Below, one piece after another: positions 35,440 to 47,000 of a stretch of DNA of 64,000 nt. The first letter of the stretch is position 1. Every line of letters starts with the position of its first letter. This stretch comes from Cenococcum geophilum 1.58 (taxonomy: Eukaryota > Ascomycota > Dothideomycetes > Gloniales > Gloniaceae). A model generated the notes under the pieces. It worked only from the letters and a program-made list of their open reading frames with translations, was not told where the DNA came from and searched no databases. The translations under genes and the position numbers were made by a program. Location of the stretch: positions 1,550,001-1,614,000 of the forward strand of contig KV748185.1 of NCBI GenBank assembly GCA_001692895.1, read 5' to 3'.

Positions 35440-35865
35440 TGTTACGGACGCTTTAAGTACGATATTATAACTACTTAGAGAAGAGACGGAAGAAGCTAGT
35501 TGGTTAATACAAGCACGGTCTAGAATGGAGCCGATAGAACCATATAACGAGGAATAGTAACTAAGGTCACATAATATAATCTGTGTAATCTATATAATCT
35601 ATAAGATCCGTAACAGAGCAGATAGAGTATACGTACATTACGTACAAGAAGGATTTCATAGGAGTACGGTTGTGTATTTAAGGACCCTTAGTCCCTACCT
35701 AGATAGTTCCTTCCTTATAGTAATTCTCAGAATATAATTAGAGTTAATCTATTAGGCAACCACTCCACCAGTTATTATTACGTTGTTAACTTTTATACTT
35801 GCATTTCCTATACACCTAGCCCAATAACGAGCCTATCGTAGTTCTTGCTACAAGGTTCCGTTACA
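35440..35865 (+). repeat. A4 5' LTR
   Basis: TGTTACGG...CCGTTACA, 426 bp. Compared with the 3' LTR it differs by transitions and a 5-bp indel near 35695. Confidence 0.97.
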
Positions 35866-35933
35866 CAATTACTACCTAGTTACAGTATTAGTATAAGAAG
35901 TCAAACAACATACTACCAAAAGCAGCCACCACA

Positions 35934-37440
35934 ATGCCATCGACGGCAGCAACTACTTCAGGAATAGAAGGTGATACCAGTATAGCAGATACTAACTCAC
36001 AGCAACCTATAACGGTCGGATAGCTACAGGAGATAGTCAACCAGCTAACAGCTAATAGTATAGTGTTAAAAGAAAGACTTAACGGGATAGGAGCAGCAAA
36101 GATTAAGCTACCATCAATTAAGAGATTTATAGGAGAGAGGTTAAAGCTCAAAGGATTCCTTATATAGATGCACTTTAAAGTCTTACAGAAGGGAGTAAAG
36201 TTACCTACACCCGTGGATCGGATAGCCTACGCAGGACTATTCTTATTAGGAAAAGCACTTAAGTGGTTTAAATCTTACCTTATGGAGATATAGGTAAACG
36301 GAATGACGACCACTAACCAAAATGTGCGATTTATATTCTTAAGTTGGGAAGGATTCGTAAAACAACTTACGCAGATATTTAGAGACCCGGAAGAAACAAC
36401 TATAGTAAAAAGAAAACTCTAGAACCTCGTATAACGAACTTTAGCAATTAAGTATACAATATAGTTCCAGACACTAGTAATATAAGTAGAGTAGAATAAT
36501 AGGGCGCTTATGGCACAGTATAAACAGGGACTTAAGGCTAAAGTTTAGGACGCGATTATCCTAATAGAAGATGCGGACACCCTAAGGGAACTAATAGATT
36601 AGGCGATTAAGATTAATAATTGGATCTACCAAAGGGAATAGGCTAAGAGAGGCCAGGATAGAGTTTTATAGTTATATAAGGCGCAGAGTACGCAACAACA
36701 AAAGCCAAGTCAGAAACTATGGTATAGCGTAAAGCTAATGGACCTAAGTGGTACTAAAGAAGCCTATAAGAGATAGAGCAAACTATAGAAACCTAGATCA
36801 TAAGGATTAAGTAATTAAAGGTCTAAGAAGCAGAGGCCGAATCAGGGATCTTAATAGTAGAAGACATTTAGGCGGACTCTATAGCAAGAGAAATGGTTTA
36901 AAGAAGGAGCTTGTATAAATTGCGGAAAACAAAATCATTACGTTAAAGATTATAGAAGTGGGCAGAGTCACTATATAGTAAAAGGCATAAGACTAGTAGA
37001 TAATATACACGTATAGAGGGACGATAATATGCTGCGAGGAACAAAAGAATATTTAATTAAAAGTTTTACGTTTTATTATAATAACGCATGCTAAATTCAT
37101 AAGGACGCCAAGTATAGTATAAGCTATTAGCCATAAGAGCTAGTACCTATAGGATGCAGAGGAACTAACGAACTAGTTTACAGATCGGACATTAAGGACA
37201 ATAAATTCGACCTAGGCGAAACATTCCGTAACAATAAGGTAATAAGGGCCGCTTACTAGGAGCGAGTAGACCTTAGAGATATTATACTAAAGGCAGAGGA
37301 TAATTCTACTATAGAATAAGGAACATTAGTAGGGATCAAAACCCCACTAGACACGATGTCTATCGCTTTATAAAACGCAAGAGAAGTAGGACAGCAAACC
37401 ACTTCGGCACTTAATAAAGGCAAAAGGCCAAAGGCTTAAG
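35934..37440 (+). pseudogene. A4 gag remnant
   Basis: ATG 35934-35936 starts MPSTAATTSGIEGDTS. A helical segment and the capsid region (IAYAGLFLLGKALKWF near 36220, IFRDPEETTI near 36380) follow. The zinc knuckle at 36912-36953 reads C-X2-C-X4-H-X4-Y, with the last Cys changed to Tyr. Relatively few stops occur (first at about codon 31), all Gln/Trp-type. An open minus-strand frame at 35888-36151 is a shadow. Gag would build the particle and bind RNA. Confidence 0.82.
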
Positions 37441-38970
37441 ATTCTTAAGACGAGATAAGAGACAACTAAGATTTTTAAGACAAGATGAGGCATACCTAAG
37501 GACCCATAATAGACGAAAACCGATAGAGTAGGGTAGTAGCTTAGTTTAGAAATATATAAATAAGCTTAGGATAGAGTTTCCTATAGGCATAAGACTCTTA
37601 AGATAAGATAAGTAAGATTTAAGACTTTTAAAACAAGATAAGAATACTATAGACGCCTAGTTGGACTAAGGCGGGAGCTAAGCTTAAGTTAGAAGCAAGC
37701 TTAGGATTAAAGAATCTAAGGGACTAAAATTTCGGAGTACGAATAAGGACACCTATAGGTAAAAGGTAAGAAGCTTCTTTATAGATTAGAGAATCTATAA
37801 TATAAATAGCAATTAGACTAGGAGACAGATATATAGACCTAGAAGACTTATTAAGGGAACGCAGTGTTTAGCCTAAAGATCAAAAGTTTAATATTAGGAT
37901 TAAGAAGCAAGACGATTTTAAGGATTAAAGCATAAGGCGCAAACCAAAAGAAACCATGGAAGAATTTAGGTAAAGAATTATCGTATAGTAAGAACAGAAA
38001 CTAGACAAGAGATTTAGCACATTAGGACGTATAAAGGACAGAGCACCAGTATAAAGAATCACTAATAGGCCAAAAGCAGGCATACTAAGAGCTAAGTGGC
38101 TTATTAAACTGGAAAATAAAGAGGATCTAGGGATTTTAACTAGGTTTAAGAAACGACACATAAAGAGCTGTTACGATGTAGCGATAAGAAGATACTTCCT
38201 TACGGATAAGCTGTATACACTCCAGTAGCTATACCAAAAGTGGTATAGGCAGAGGCACAATAATAAGTGGGAAGATTTCTATATATAGTTGGATGAAAAA
38301 GTTATCTAGAACTACCTAATTACAGAAAAGGCCATAACGTATATTAAAGGAGCCTTAATTATAACGTTAAAGGATCTAGAGGAACGTTTAGAGGACTAGA
38401 GAAGCAAGAAACGTATTTTAATACCTGCGAATAAAGTTATAACATTTAGATTAGCACGATAAAGGTTTAAACTTAGGGATAAAGACGAGCTAAGAGTTAA
38501 CCCAAAGCACCCAGTACACCACACGTTATTATAAATTACGTGTGTAGACGATATATACGACATATATAAGAATCCAAAGGAAAAGAATCGGAAATACCCT
38601 ATAAGGATATACTAGATAACGGATAAGTAATAGTATAGGAATGCTAAATATATATATAAATAGCATCCAGCAGAGGTCCAAGAGGAAGGGAGTTTAGTAC
38701 TTTAACCAGAAAGATTTCTTACGGAAGAATACTTAGACGAACAATAGTGGTGGGAATACCTAGAAAATACGTATCTATAGTATATTAAAGATAAAAAGCG
38801 AACTAGGCATTAGCTAAAGAGTAAGCTAAGTGCACTAGGATTAAGCAGCTAATAGTTAGAAAAAGTAAAGGCCTACAGGACCAGAGGGAGCCAGTGGTAG
38901 AGCCTTAGACCCTTAAAGGAATTTAAGGACAACACCTAAATTTACGAATTAATTAGTAAGATTAGCAGTT
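37430..38970 (+). pseudogene. A4 gag-pol linker region
   Basis: About 1.5 kb between the end of gag and the protease, unusually long. It opens with four copies of a CTTAAGA-centred unit (37436-37650) and continues with charged sequence (for example LRDKDELRVNPKHPVHHTLL near 38470). A2 holds the same region in 18500-18997 and 24953-25920. I do not recognise a domain. It may be a pol N-terminal extension. Confidence 0.45.
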
Positions 38971-41900
38971 CGAAGCGCTAATAGATAGTGGAGTAACGCG
39001 AAACCACATCTTACTAGCAGTAGTTAAGAAAATAGGACTACCTTATAAACAAAAGGAGCAACCTTACCTATTAGTTACGATTTTAGAAGATCTAATAACC
39101 TATAGAGGAGGGATCATTAACCTTAAAACAGGACCTATTTAGATAACTATTAAAGGGAGACAAATTAAGATGTCTTTTAATATCCTACCATTAGGACGGG
39201 ATAAGGCAGTATTAGGCACATCTTAGTTATAGGAAAACAATCTAAGGATTAATTGGATTACAGGTTAGGTTAATATTAGAGATACTTAACGCCGTAAAAT
39301 GCGATAATAAGCCAAGTTAGTATAATACTAAGTAGGAGCAACCTACGAAGAAATAGAAAGAGGATTAAGTTATATACTAAAGAGATACTATAAGTATGGC
39401 AAAAAACTATAGTCACCGGAAAGTAAAAAGCTATTAGAATATGCAGTATAGGACTATAAGATAGAGTTAGAACCAGAAATAAGTCTAAAGTTCTTTCTAA
39501 TCTATAAGCTTACCGAAGAAGAAGGTAGAGCACTAAAAGAGTTTATCCAGGAAAATCTATAAAAGGGATATATTAGACCATCGCAGTTATTAGCGGGTTA
39601 TTTAGTACTATTCGTACTAAAGAAAAATGGCAAACTAAGGCTGTGTATCGACTATAGATAGTTAAACAGCATTACCAGAAAGGATAGGTATCCTTTACCC
39701 TTAATTGGTAAAATCTAAAACAGAATAGGTAATACGCAAATCTTTACAAAGATAGATCTAAGATAGGCGTACCATTAGATTAGGATTAAGGAAGGTAATA
39801 AATAAAAGGCAGCCTTTAGGTTAAAGGAAGGACTATATAAACCATTAGTTATGTAATTTGGGCTTATAAACGCACTAGTAACATTCCAGAAGCGTATTAA
39901 TAATGTATTAAAAGAATACCTAAATGAATTTATTATAGTATATCTCAATAATATCATTATCTACTTAATAATAGAGGAAGAACACGGAGAATACGTTAAA
40001 TAGGTCTTAAAGAGACTACAAGAAAAACAGATACTAGTAGCAATTAAGAAATACAAGTTCTTTACTAGGAAGACCAATTTTGTTAGATTTATTATTAAAC
40101 TAGGCCAACTCAGTATAGATCTAAAAAAGATTAAGGCTATAGTAAATTGGTAGGAACTAGAAAACGTTATATAGTTAAGATCGTTCCTAGGGTTTTGCAA
40201 TTACTACAGAAGGTTTATAGCGTAGTAGTTAAAGAATATTAAGCCATTTACGCGGTTAACAAAGAAAGAAGAACTATAGGCATAGGGAGAGGAGTAAAGA
40301 GAACTCTTTAAAAGAGTTAAAAAGTTGTTCACCTAGGAGCTAGTTCTTAAGATCTATCAACTAGGACTAGAAACGGTTATAAAAATAGATGCATTAGACT
40401 ATACACTAGGGGCATACTTTATATAAAGGTATTAAGATAGATAGCATCTAGTGGTATACTATAGTCGGAAGATAATACCACTAGAGTTAAACTATAACAT
40501 CTATAATAAGGAGTTATTAAGTATAATTACAGCATTAAAGGAATAGAGAGCATTCTTACAAGGCATAGAGAAACTATTTATAGTTAAGACGGATTATAAG
40601 AACCTAATAGAATTCCTAATAACGAAGGAACTTAACTAAAGACAGGTTAGATAGGCAGAGATACTTATGGAATACTATTTCGAGATTTAGTATACCAAAG
40701 GTACAGATAATACGCGGGTAGACGCTCTAAGCCGCAAAGCTAAACTATAAAATGAGGAAAAGCTATTAGGGGCTTTATTGCGAAAAGATATAGACGGATT
40801 AATTAGGTACAATTATCCGAAAATTATAGCAACTTAAGAAGATAATAAACTAGAGAAAGTCTATAAGATACTAAAAAGCCTTTAGGCACAAAGAATTCTA
40901 AAAGCACAGCTAGAAGATCTATAAACGGATATATATAAAAATCGAGAAGTAAAGTATATCCTAAGAAGCATAGCAGAGCAGTTTATAGAAGACTTCTATA
41001 AGGGACTAACTTAAGGATATAATAGAGCTATAAGCTTAGTGTTAAGACTCTAGGAGGAATACATTATTAACGGAATCTAGAGGATAGCCAGAAAAATTAT
41101 AAAGGAATATCTAAATTGTTAAAGGAATAAACCAACGAGGCATAAGCCATAAAGAGGGCTATAACCTATTAAAATACTAAAGAGACCATAGGAGGTTATA
41201 TTATGGGACTTTATTATTAAGTTACTAAAATTAAAAGATCCTATTACCGGACAAGATTATAATACAATCTTAGTAATAGTGGATAAGCTTATAAAGTGGG
41301 GATACTTTATAGCATATATAGAAGAAATCTCAGCGGAAGATGTTGCTAGAATCTACGTTAAAGAAGTATTTATAAGACATGGAGTACTAAACAAGATTAT
41401 ATTAGATAGAGATCTAAGATTTATAGTAGCATTTTAGGAAGTATTCTTAGCGGAGCAAGGAGTTTAAGTAGTAACTTCCACCGCATATTATCTATAGACA
41501 GACGGTTAAATAGAAAGATTAAATTAGACACTAGAACAGTATTTAAGGTATTATATTAATTATACACAGAATAATTAGGTATCGCTATTACTAGTTATAT
41601 AGTTTATATATAATATAACACCCCAAGAAGGGATAGGCATATTACTATTTAAGGCAAATTACGGATATAAGCTAAGGACATCGTTATTACCACAATAAGT
41701 AAAGAAAACGAGTAGTATAGCTAAAGAAAGAATAAAGACGTTAATGAATCTTTATATAGACCTTATAGAATCAGTAAAGAAAGTATAAAAGAGAATAAAA
41801 AAGTACTATAATACTAAGAGATCTAAGGGACCAGATCTTAAGGAGGGAGATAAAGTATAGCTACTATATAAAAATTTTAAGAGTCGACGACTAAGCAAGA

Positions 41901-42230
41901 AATTGGACTATATTAGACTAGGACCTTTTAAAATTATATAAAGGATTTCATTAGTTACGTTTAAGTTAAACCTACTAGCCAAAATAAAGATCTACCCTAT
42001 ATAGCACATCGCAATGCTAGAGCCAGTATATAGGAATATTAAGCCACCAGTTTATAAAGCAGACACGTATAAAGGATAAGAAGAAGACAAATAGTAAGTT
42101 TTAAAGATTATTAGTTATAAGGACGTTAACGATAAAACATAGTATAAGGTTAAGTAGATAGGCTACACTAAGACTACCTAGGAGCTACTAGAGAATTTAA
42201 AGAATGCTATAGGAAAGGTATAGGAGTATT
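38970..42230 (+). pseudogene. A4 pol remnant (PR, RT, RNase H, IN, chromodomain)
   Basis: The protease DSG motif (38984-38992) is intact. RT, about 39460-40200, has the catalytic box YLNN at 39941-39952 (both Asp lost). RNase H lies at about 40370-40740 (KIDALDYTLGAYF). In the integrase zinc domain near 41115 one Cys is Tyr. The integrase core, 41200-41530, keeps all three acidic residues (WDFII, LDRD, TDG-stop-IE). The chromodomain is at about 42118-42215 (YKVK-stop-IGYTKTT). Stops are dispersed and Q/W-type. It is a dead chromovirus-type pol. Confidence 0.9.
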
Positions 42231-42985
42231 AGAAGAGATTAGGTCAGGCAGCATTAATAAAAAAGAATCGCTAAAGAATAAGTTACCTAAGGGGGACCTA
42301 AGAAGAGCAGTTGCTAAACTACTCGGATCTATTTCCTTCTCTATTAGAGGAGAATCCGTTTTTTTATTACCTAGTTCCTATAAACCTTATTCTATAAGTT
42401 TCCACTCTTTAAAATAAACCTTTTTACGCACCCTCTTAAGACGGATTAGCCGAGCGGACGCCGCTAAACGAGACTTAAGAGCCCGTTACTAAGCATTAGC
42501 AGCCTCCCGTTTAGCGTCCTAAGATTGGCGCAATTTAGCAAGAGTAATAGACAGTTTATTATCTAGCCACGCAGTAGTAGATTAAATACAAGACCCTAAG
42601 ACAAATTAATTAGGGAACTAGACAACTATTAAGAGTAATAGGCCGTATATATTTAGTATTAGAAGTAGAGTAAACGTTATAGGACGAACAAATATTCGCT
42701 TTAGTGCACTCTAAGTAAGAGGACGGTTGTTACAAAGATGGATTCGCCAACACAACGCAAACTAACCCCTCTTTTAAGCAACGAGAATATAGAGACGGTA
42801 TAATCTCACTAAGAGACAATATTGCAGCAACAGTGCGAGCACGATAAGCAGTTAAGGAAGAAGAAATTGCTTTAGGTATAATAAGCAATAATATTAACCA
42901 AATTAATTAAACGGATATTACACCTCTAGTAAATGACTTAGAGATGTTTCGAATCTTTAAGGACGAAGATAAAGAGGAGGGAGAT
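42200..42985 (-). pseudogene. Antisense accessory ORF of A4
   Basis: Best copy of the antisense frame. On the minus strand, about 42585-42290 reads a largely open Ala/Lys/Arg-rich, probably coiled-coil stretch (LAKLRQS, then DAKREAANA, then SRLAASARLIRLKRV), followed by a Ser/Leu-rich tail that overlaps the chromodomain. The sense strand of 42700-42985 is also fairly open, so the strand choice rests on conservation and composition of the helical block. Product unknown. Confidence 0.55.
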
Positions 42986-42987
42986 GG
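42960..42987 (+). promoter_or_regulatory. A4 polypurine tract
   Basis: All-purine-like run GATAAAGAGGAGGGAGATGG directly in front of the 3' LTR. It primes plus-strand DNA synthesis in LTR retrotransposons. The complement is present beside the left LTRs of A2 and A3. Confidence 0.85.
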
Positions 42988-43408
42988 TGTTACGGACGCT
43001 TTAAGTATAATATTATAACTACTTAGAGAAGAGACGGAAGAAGCTAGTTAGTTAATATAAGCACGGTCTAGGATAGAGCCGATAGAACTATATAACGAGG
43101 AATGGTAACTAAGGTTATATAATGTGATCTATGTAATCTATATAATCTATAAGATCTGTAATAGAGTAGATAGAGTACACGTATATTACGTATAAGAAGG
43201 ATTTTATAGGAGTACGGTTATATATTTAAGGACCCTTAGTCCTAGATAGTTCCTTCCTTATAGTAATTCTTAGAATATAATTAGAGTTAATCTGTTAGGC
43301 AACCACTCCACCAGTTGTTATTACATTGTTAACTTTTGTACTTATATTTCCTATACACCTAGCCTAATAACGAGCCTATCGTAGTTCTTGCTATAAGGTT
43401 CCGTTACA
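42988..43408 (+). repeat. A4 3' LTR
   Basis: TGTTACGG...CCGTTACA, 421 bp, then the TSD gcacc. It carries more C-to-T/G-to-A changes than the 5' LTR. Confidence 0.97.
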
Positions 43409-43413
43409 GCACC

Positions 43414-44506
43414 TTAAAATAAGAAGTGGAAGAGTATAAGTATTTAGGCTCTTCTAGCGCTAATATATAATATAACTCCCTTAATATACTTAGTGAAATT
43501 TAAATACTTAAAAAATAAAAGGAAGTATAAATCCTTATAAATAGCGGAGCTACTAGTATAGACTTTATTAATATAAACTACGCAAAACCTTAATACTTAA
43601 ATTTAAAGAAACTTAATAAGCCCTAAGGCTTATAAGGCTTTAATAGTAAGCCTTTAATATACAGCGAACTAATATACTATACTCTTATAAAGATATAAAT
43701 AAGTAAATACCTTAAACATATTTCCCTATTTATAACACCCTTAAAGTATTATAAGGTAATACTTAGATATAAATAGCTAAAATAATATAACCCTTTAATT
43801 AGCTAAGTTAAAGAAATACTAAAATTCCGTATAACCTATTACTAAAGTTATTACTTAAAATATTACTTACCCTATAAATATATATATAACTATTTAAATT
43901 TAATATAATATAAATTACCCTTATTATAAACCTTAAACCAATATAATAAAGTTATAACTGCTAATTGCGGTAAAGAATACGAAGATAATATATTAAAACC
44001 CTTTAAATTTTATATAGTATAAGCCGCACCCTTTTATTTATTAGTAAGAAAATAAGACTATAAGATCTTTACTATAATACTAAAAGATATTAAGAAGACG
44101 TTAGAACTAAAGCAATATATTAACCCCTAACCTCTTATACCTAAAGAATATTATAATCTAATTAATATGTTTAAGAAACGATTTATAGATTAACTACCCC
44201 CGCATTAAAATAAGCACGATTTTAAGATAGAACTTAAATCTAATATAATGCTAAAGCCTAGCCTATTATATGGTATATCGTGAGAAGAGCTACTTATAAT
44301 ATAATAATACCTTAAAAAACACCTAGAGAAAAGATTTATTCGCGTTAGTTAATTACTATTTACCTTATTTATACTATTCGTTAAGAAGCCTAAAGAAGGC
44401 TTAAAGTTCTATATTAATTATTAAGCCCTAAATATAATTATAATTTAAAACTAATATTTAATTCCTTTACTTTAAGAAACGCTTAACTACCTAATAAAAG
44501 TATAAT
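43414..44506 (+). pseudogene. Gypsy-E protease and N-terminal RT
   Basis: The protease motif at 43540-43548 reads NSG in place of DSG (Asp lost), in the context ILINSGATSIDFI. The linker follows, and then the start of RT (KKPKEGLKFYINY near 44385, matching the [13 protein letters not shown] block of A4). It is cut by Copia-1 at 44507 and continues at 50490. AT content is extreme. Confidence 0.75.
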
Positions 44507-44710
44507 TGTTAGTTACACAAGGGGGATATCACGTAGCTACGGTTCGTAGATAATATAATGTTTTTTGTTTCTTATTCTTCATAGATACGGGTAAGAGTTA
44601 AGGAACTTAAGGTTCCTCGCTATGGTAGTACCGCGGCGACACATAACGGCAACTTGCCTTACATGACGGCAATTTGCCTTACATAGCGGCAATTTACCCT
44701 ATTCCCAACA
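44507..44710 (-). repeat. Copia-1 3' LTR (left)
   Basis: TGTTAGTTAC...CCCAACA, 204 bp. It contains three tandem approximately 19-bp units at 44649-44698, each with the palindrome GGCAAnTTGCC or its decayed form. Confidence 0.95.
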
Positions 44711-44814
44711 CTGGCAACTCTTCTTTTTATAGTTGCCATTTATATATATATAAACAAACAGGATGCAACGATACCAAATAGTGTATAACAAGACCAAACA
44801 CTATGCGATAATGT

Positions 44815-45010
44815 AGCAGTTGGCGAAGACGGGTAGGCCGCTAAGGCGCTAGCAGTAAGCGAGCCAATGGCGATTTTCCATCCCGGGGATGGAAAATCCT
44901 AATTAGCTAGATTAAGTTAGGGTTTGCAGAATATTATACTCTAAAAAGTCTTGGCAAGAGAATCTGACCAATTAGACAACTTTAACCGCCGGTTAAAGTT
45001 CCTGGACATC
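44815..45010 (-). repeat. Palindromic 3' UTR module in Copia-1
   Basis: Near-perfect palindrome at 44872-44898 (GATTTTCCATCCC / GGGATGGAAAATC) and a perfect 23-bp palindrome at 44978-45000 (AACTTTAACCG, C, CGGTTAAAGTT). The surrounding bases match the Gypsy-B 3' UTR, and a GGCCGCTAAG-type stretch just upstream (about 44836) resembles part of the Gypsy-B LTR. This is the least mutated copy of the module. Confidence 0.85.
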
Positions 45011-45019
45011 TTAAGACCT

Positions 45020-47000
45020 TACGTAACTAAGAAATTTCTAGGGACTCCCTTTTAACCTAACCTTTAACTCGTACACGTAGAGTATTCGTATTAATAAACG
45101 TCTCTAGTGCCTTATTTGGGTTCGCCTTCGTCATCGTATCTACCGGGTTATTTTAGCTATTAATCTATTAAATCTTAAAGAGTTTTTAACGCTCATAGGA
45201 TTGCTAAAGTGCTATAATATTAATTATAAGGCGCTTCTCTTTCGTAGTACTAAGCTTAACTAAACACTTATAGAGGGAATATAAGTCGGTGTATACGATT
45301 ATAGGGATAACGGAAAGTTCAAGTCAATCTATAATTATCTTTAGGGTAGTTCTAATTACAATTGCTATATCGACTCCGCTAACCATTCTATATATCTCTA
45401 ACGCCAAAACACTTCGGGTAACGCGCTTGCTCTTAGTTAAGCTCTAATAGATAAGATTACTATAGATTATAAAGTCATTCTCTCTAGTAAATTTGTTTGT
45501 GATAATGATTTTATATCCCAACTAGGAGCTAAAATCTTTGTTATTTATAAACGATCTATTAATAAATATAAAGAGCTTAGCAGTAGGAAGATTAATAGGT
45601 ACGTAGAGTAGTCCCTAATTAAGATGGTTTATTTGCTAGAAAAGACGCTTATTTAGGGTAAGGATATTATCCTTAGTTAGTTCCTAGTATTAGGCGGCAA
45701 TAGAGAGATTAAATAAAGCCTTAGGTTAATAGATAGAAGTAACATAAGCTTTATAAGCGCGTTGCTCTACGTATCCTTGCTTTAGAGAATTAGCGTTAAT
45801 AACGTTGATCTTTTTACCTTAACCCTTCTGGCGCAGAGCAATAGAATCCTTATTTAGGGAGAGGATATATCTATTAAAGAGTAATGGTGTTATTAAACTA
45901 AGCTTTTCCTTTAGCTTTGCTATAAAATTTGCCTTTACTAGCTCGTCTTCTTTAAGAGCTAAGAATTAGTCGTCTCCCAAGATAATTATATTGTCAGTTT
46001 ATATACCGACGATTCTAAATAGAGTTCCTGTAGTTATAATAAGGAAGCAGGGATCGAATATAGAAGTAGTTATTAAAAGCTTCTCTTTATAGTGCTTGCT
46101 ATAGGTAGCCTACTAATAAGTTCCTGCTTCTGCAATTCTATATAGTGGCTTAAGCACAACCATAATCGTATCTTTGGGATATTGGTGGTGAATTTGCTCT
46201 AGAAGGTATGCCAGTATTAAGCGCTAAAGGCGCGTCTCTAATTGGGTATAGGCCTGAGTAATATCTCGTAAATAAACTGCTATTCTATTCTTTATTAAGG
46301 AGGGAGCTAGTGCAACAATGACTCGCTAACTAGCTTGTTGTATTATAGGAGATTATATAAGAATTACCTCCTTACCATTATCGTTATAACCTTGGATGAT
46401 AAGCCTTGATTTCTCAAATAGGGCGTTAGTAGCTTTACCCTTAATCTCGTTAACTATTCTTGACTTAAAGATACAAATTCCATCGAACTTAGTAGGGTCA
46501 TACTTCTTAAATTTAAAGACTCCTCTTACGATAAGACCGTCGATCTCCTGCTTGTTGGATGCTTAGAAAGGAGCTCCTAGGGTTATAATACAACCTTCCT
46601 TTTAGAGCTGTTTTGCGAGCTTAAAGTTAGCCTTCTCTTTGGCTATTATAAAGGCCATTAATAACTTAACTTTATTCTTAATGGCGGCAATAAATTGTTC
46701 TTTAAAATTAACAAGGTATTAGCAATTTTGTAATCCCTTTAGGTAACCTCTACCGCGTTATAGTTGTGGCGCATCTACTACAATTATATTAGGATTGTAG
46801 TTGCCTTCTAAAGTATGTTGGTTGTAGTTCTCTTCTAGGGTATCTTTTAGGGCATCCTATAAAGGCTCGGAATTGTTATCTTTATAGTAAGGCTTAATAA
46901 CAGTTAAACGGAATTAGGTGGGTCTGTAAGGCATCTAAATAGTATAAGTTTAACTATTAATTATAATAAGTTAATATAGGCCTAACCATCCTCCCCTTTT
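45020..47000 (-). pseudogene. Copia-1 RT and RNase H
   Basis: Sense (minus) order: RT about 47000-45900, with the catalytic segment at 45990-45998 reading TDN within a GI-stop-TDN-I-ILGDD context (second Asp lost). Then comes the connection to copia RNase H, about 45600-45080, with IIVYTDLYSLYKCLVKL near 45290 and the segment NSQNNPVDTMTKANP near 45160. It ends near 45030. The family match to fungal copia polyproteins is strong. Several stops are present. Confidence 0.85.

Larger units (their letters stand above)
35440..43408 (+). mobile_element. Gypsy-A copy 4 (A4), complete, youngest A copy
   Basis: 7969-bp plus-strand element with LTRs at 35440-35865 and 42988-43408 and a perfect 5-bp TSD gcacc (35435-35439, 43409-43413). 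Internal order: gag, long linker, protease, RT, RNase H, integrase, chromodomain, antisense ORF, polypurine tract. It keeps more CpA than the other A copies, so it was probably inserted last. It is the best reference for reading A1-A3. Confidence 0.97.

Noticed and set aside
35888..36151. 87-codon minus-strand frame at the A4 gag start
   Set aside because: Antisense to well-recognised gag; not retained in A2.
44649..44698. Evenly spaced repeats as a CRISPR array
   Set aside because: Only three 19-bp tandem units within an LTR, no spacers, no cas genes, eukaryotic context.
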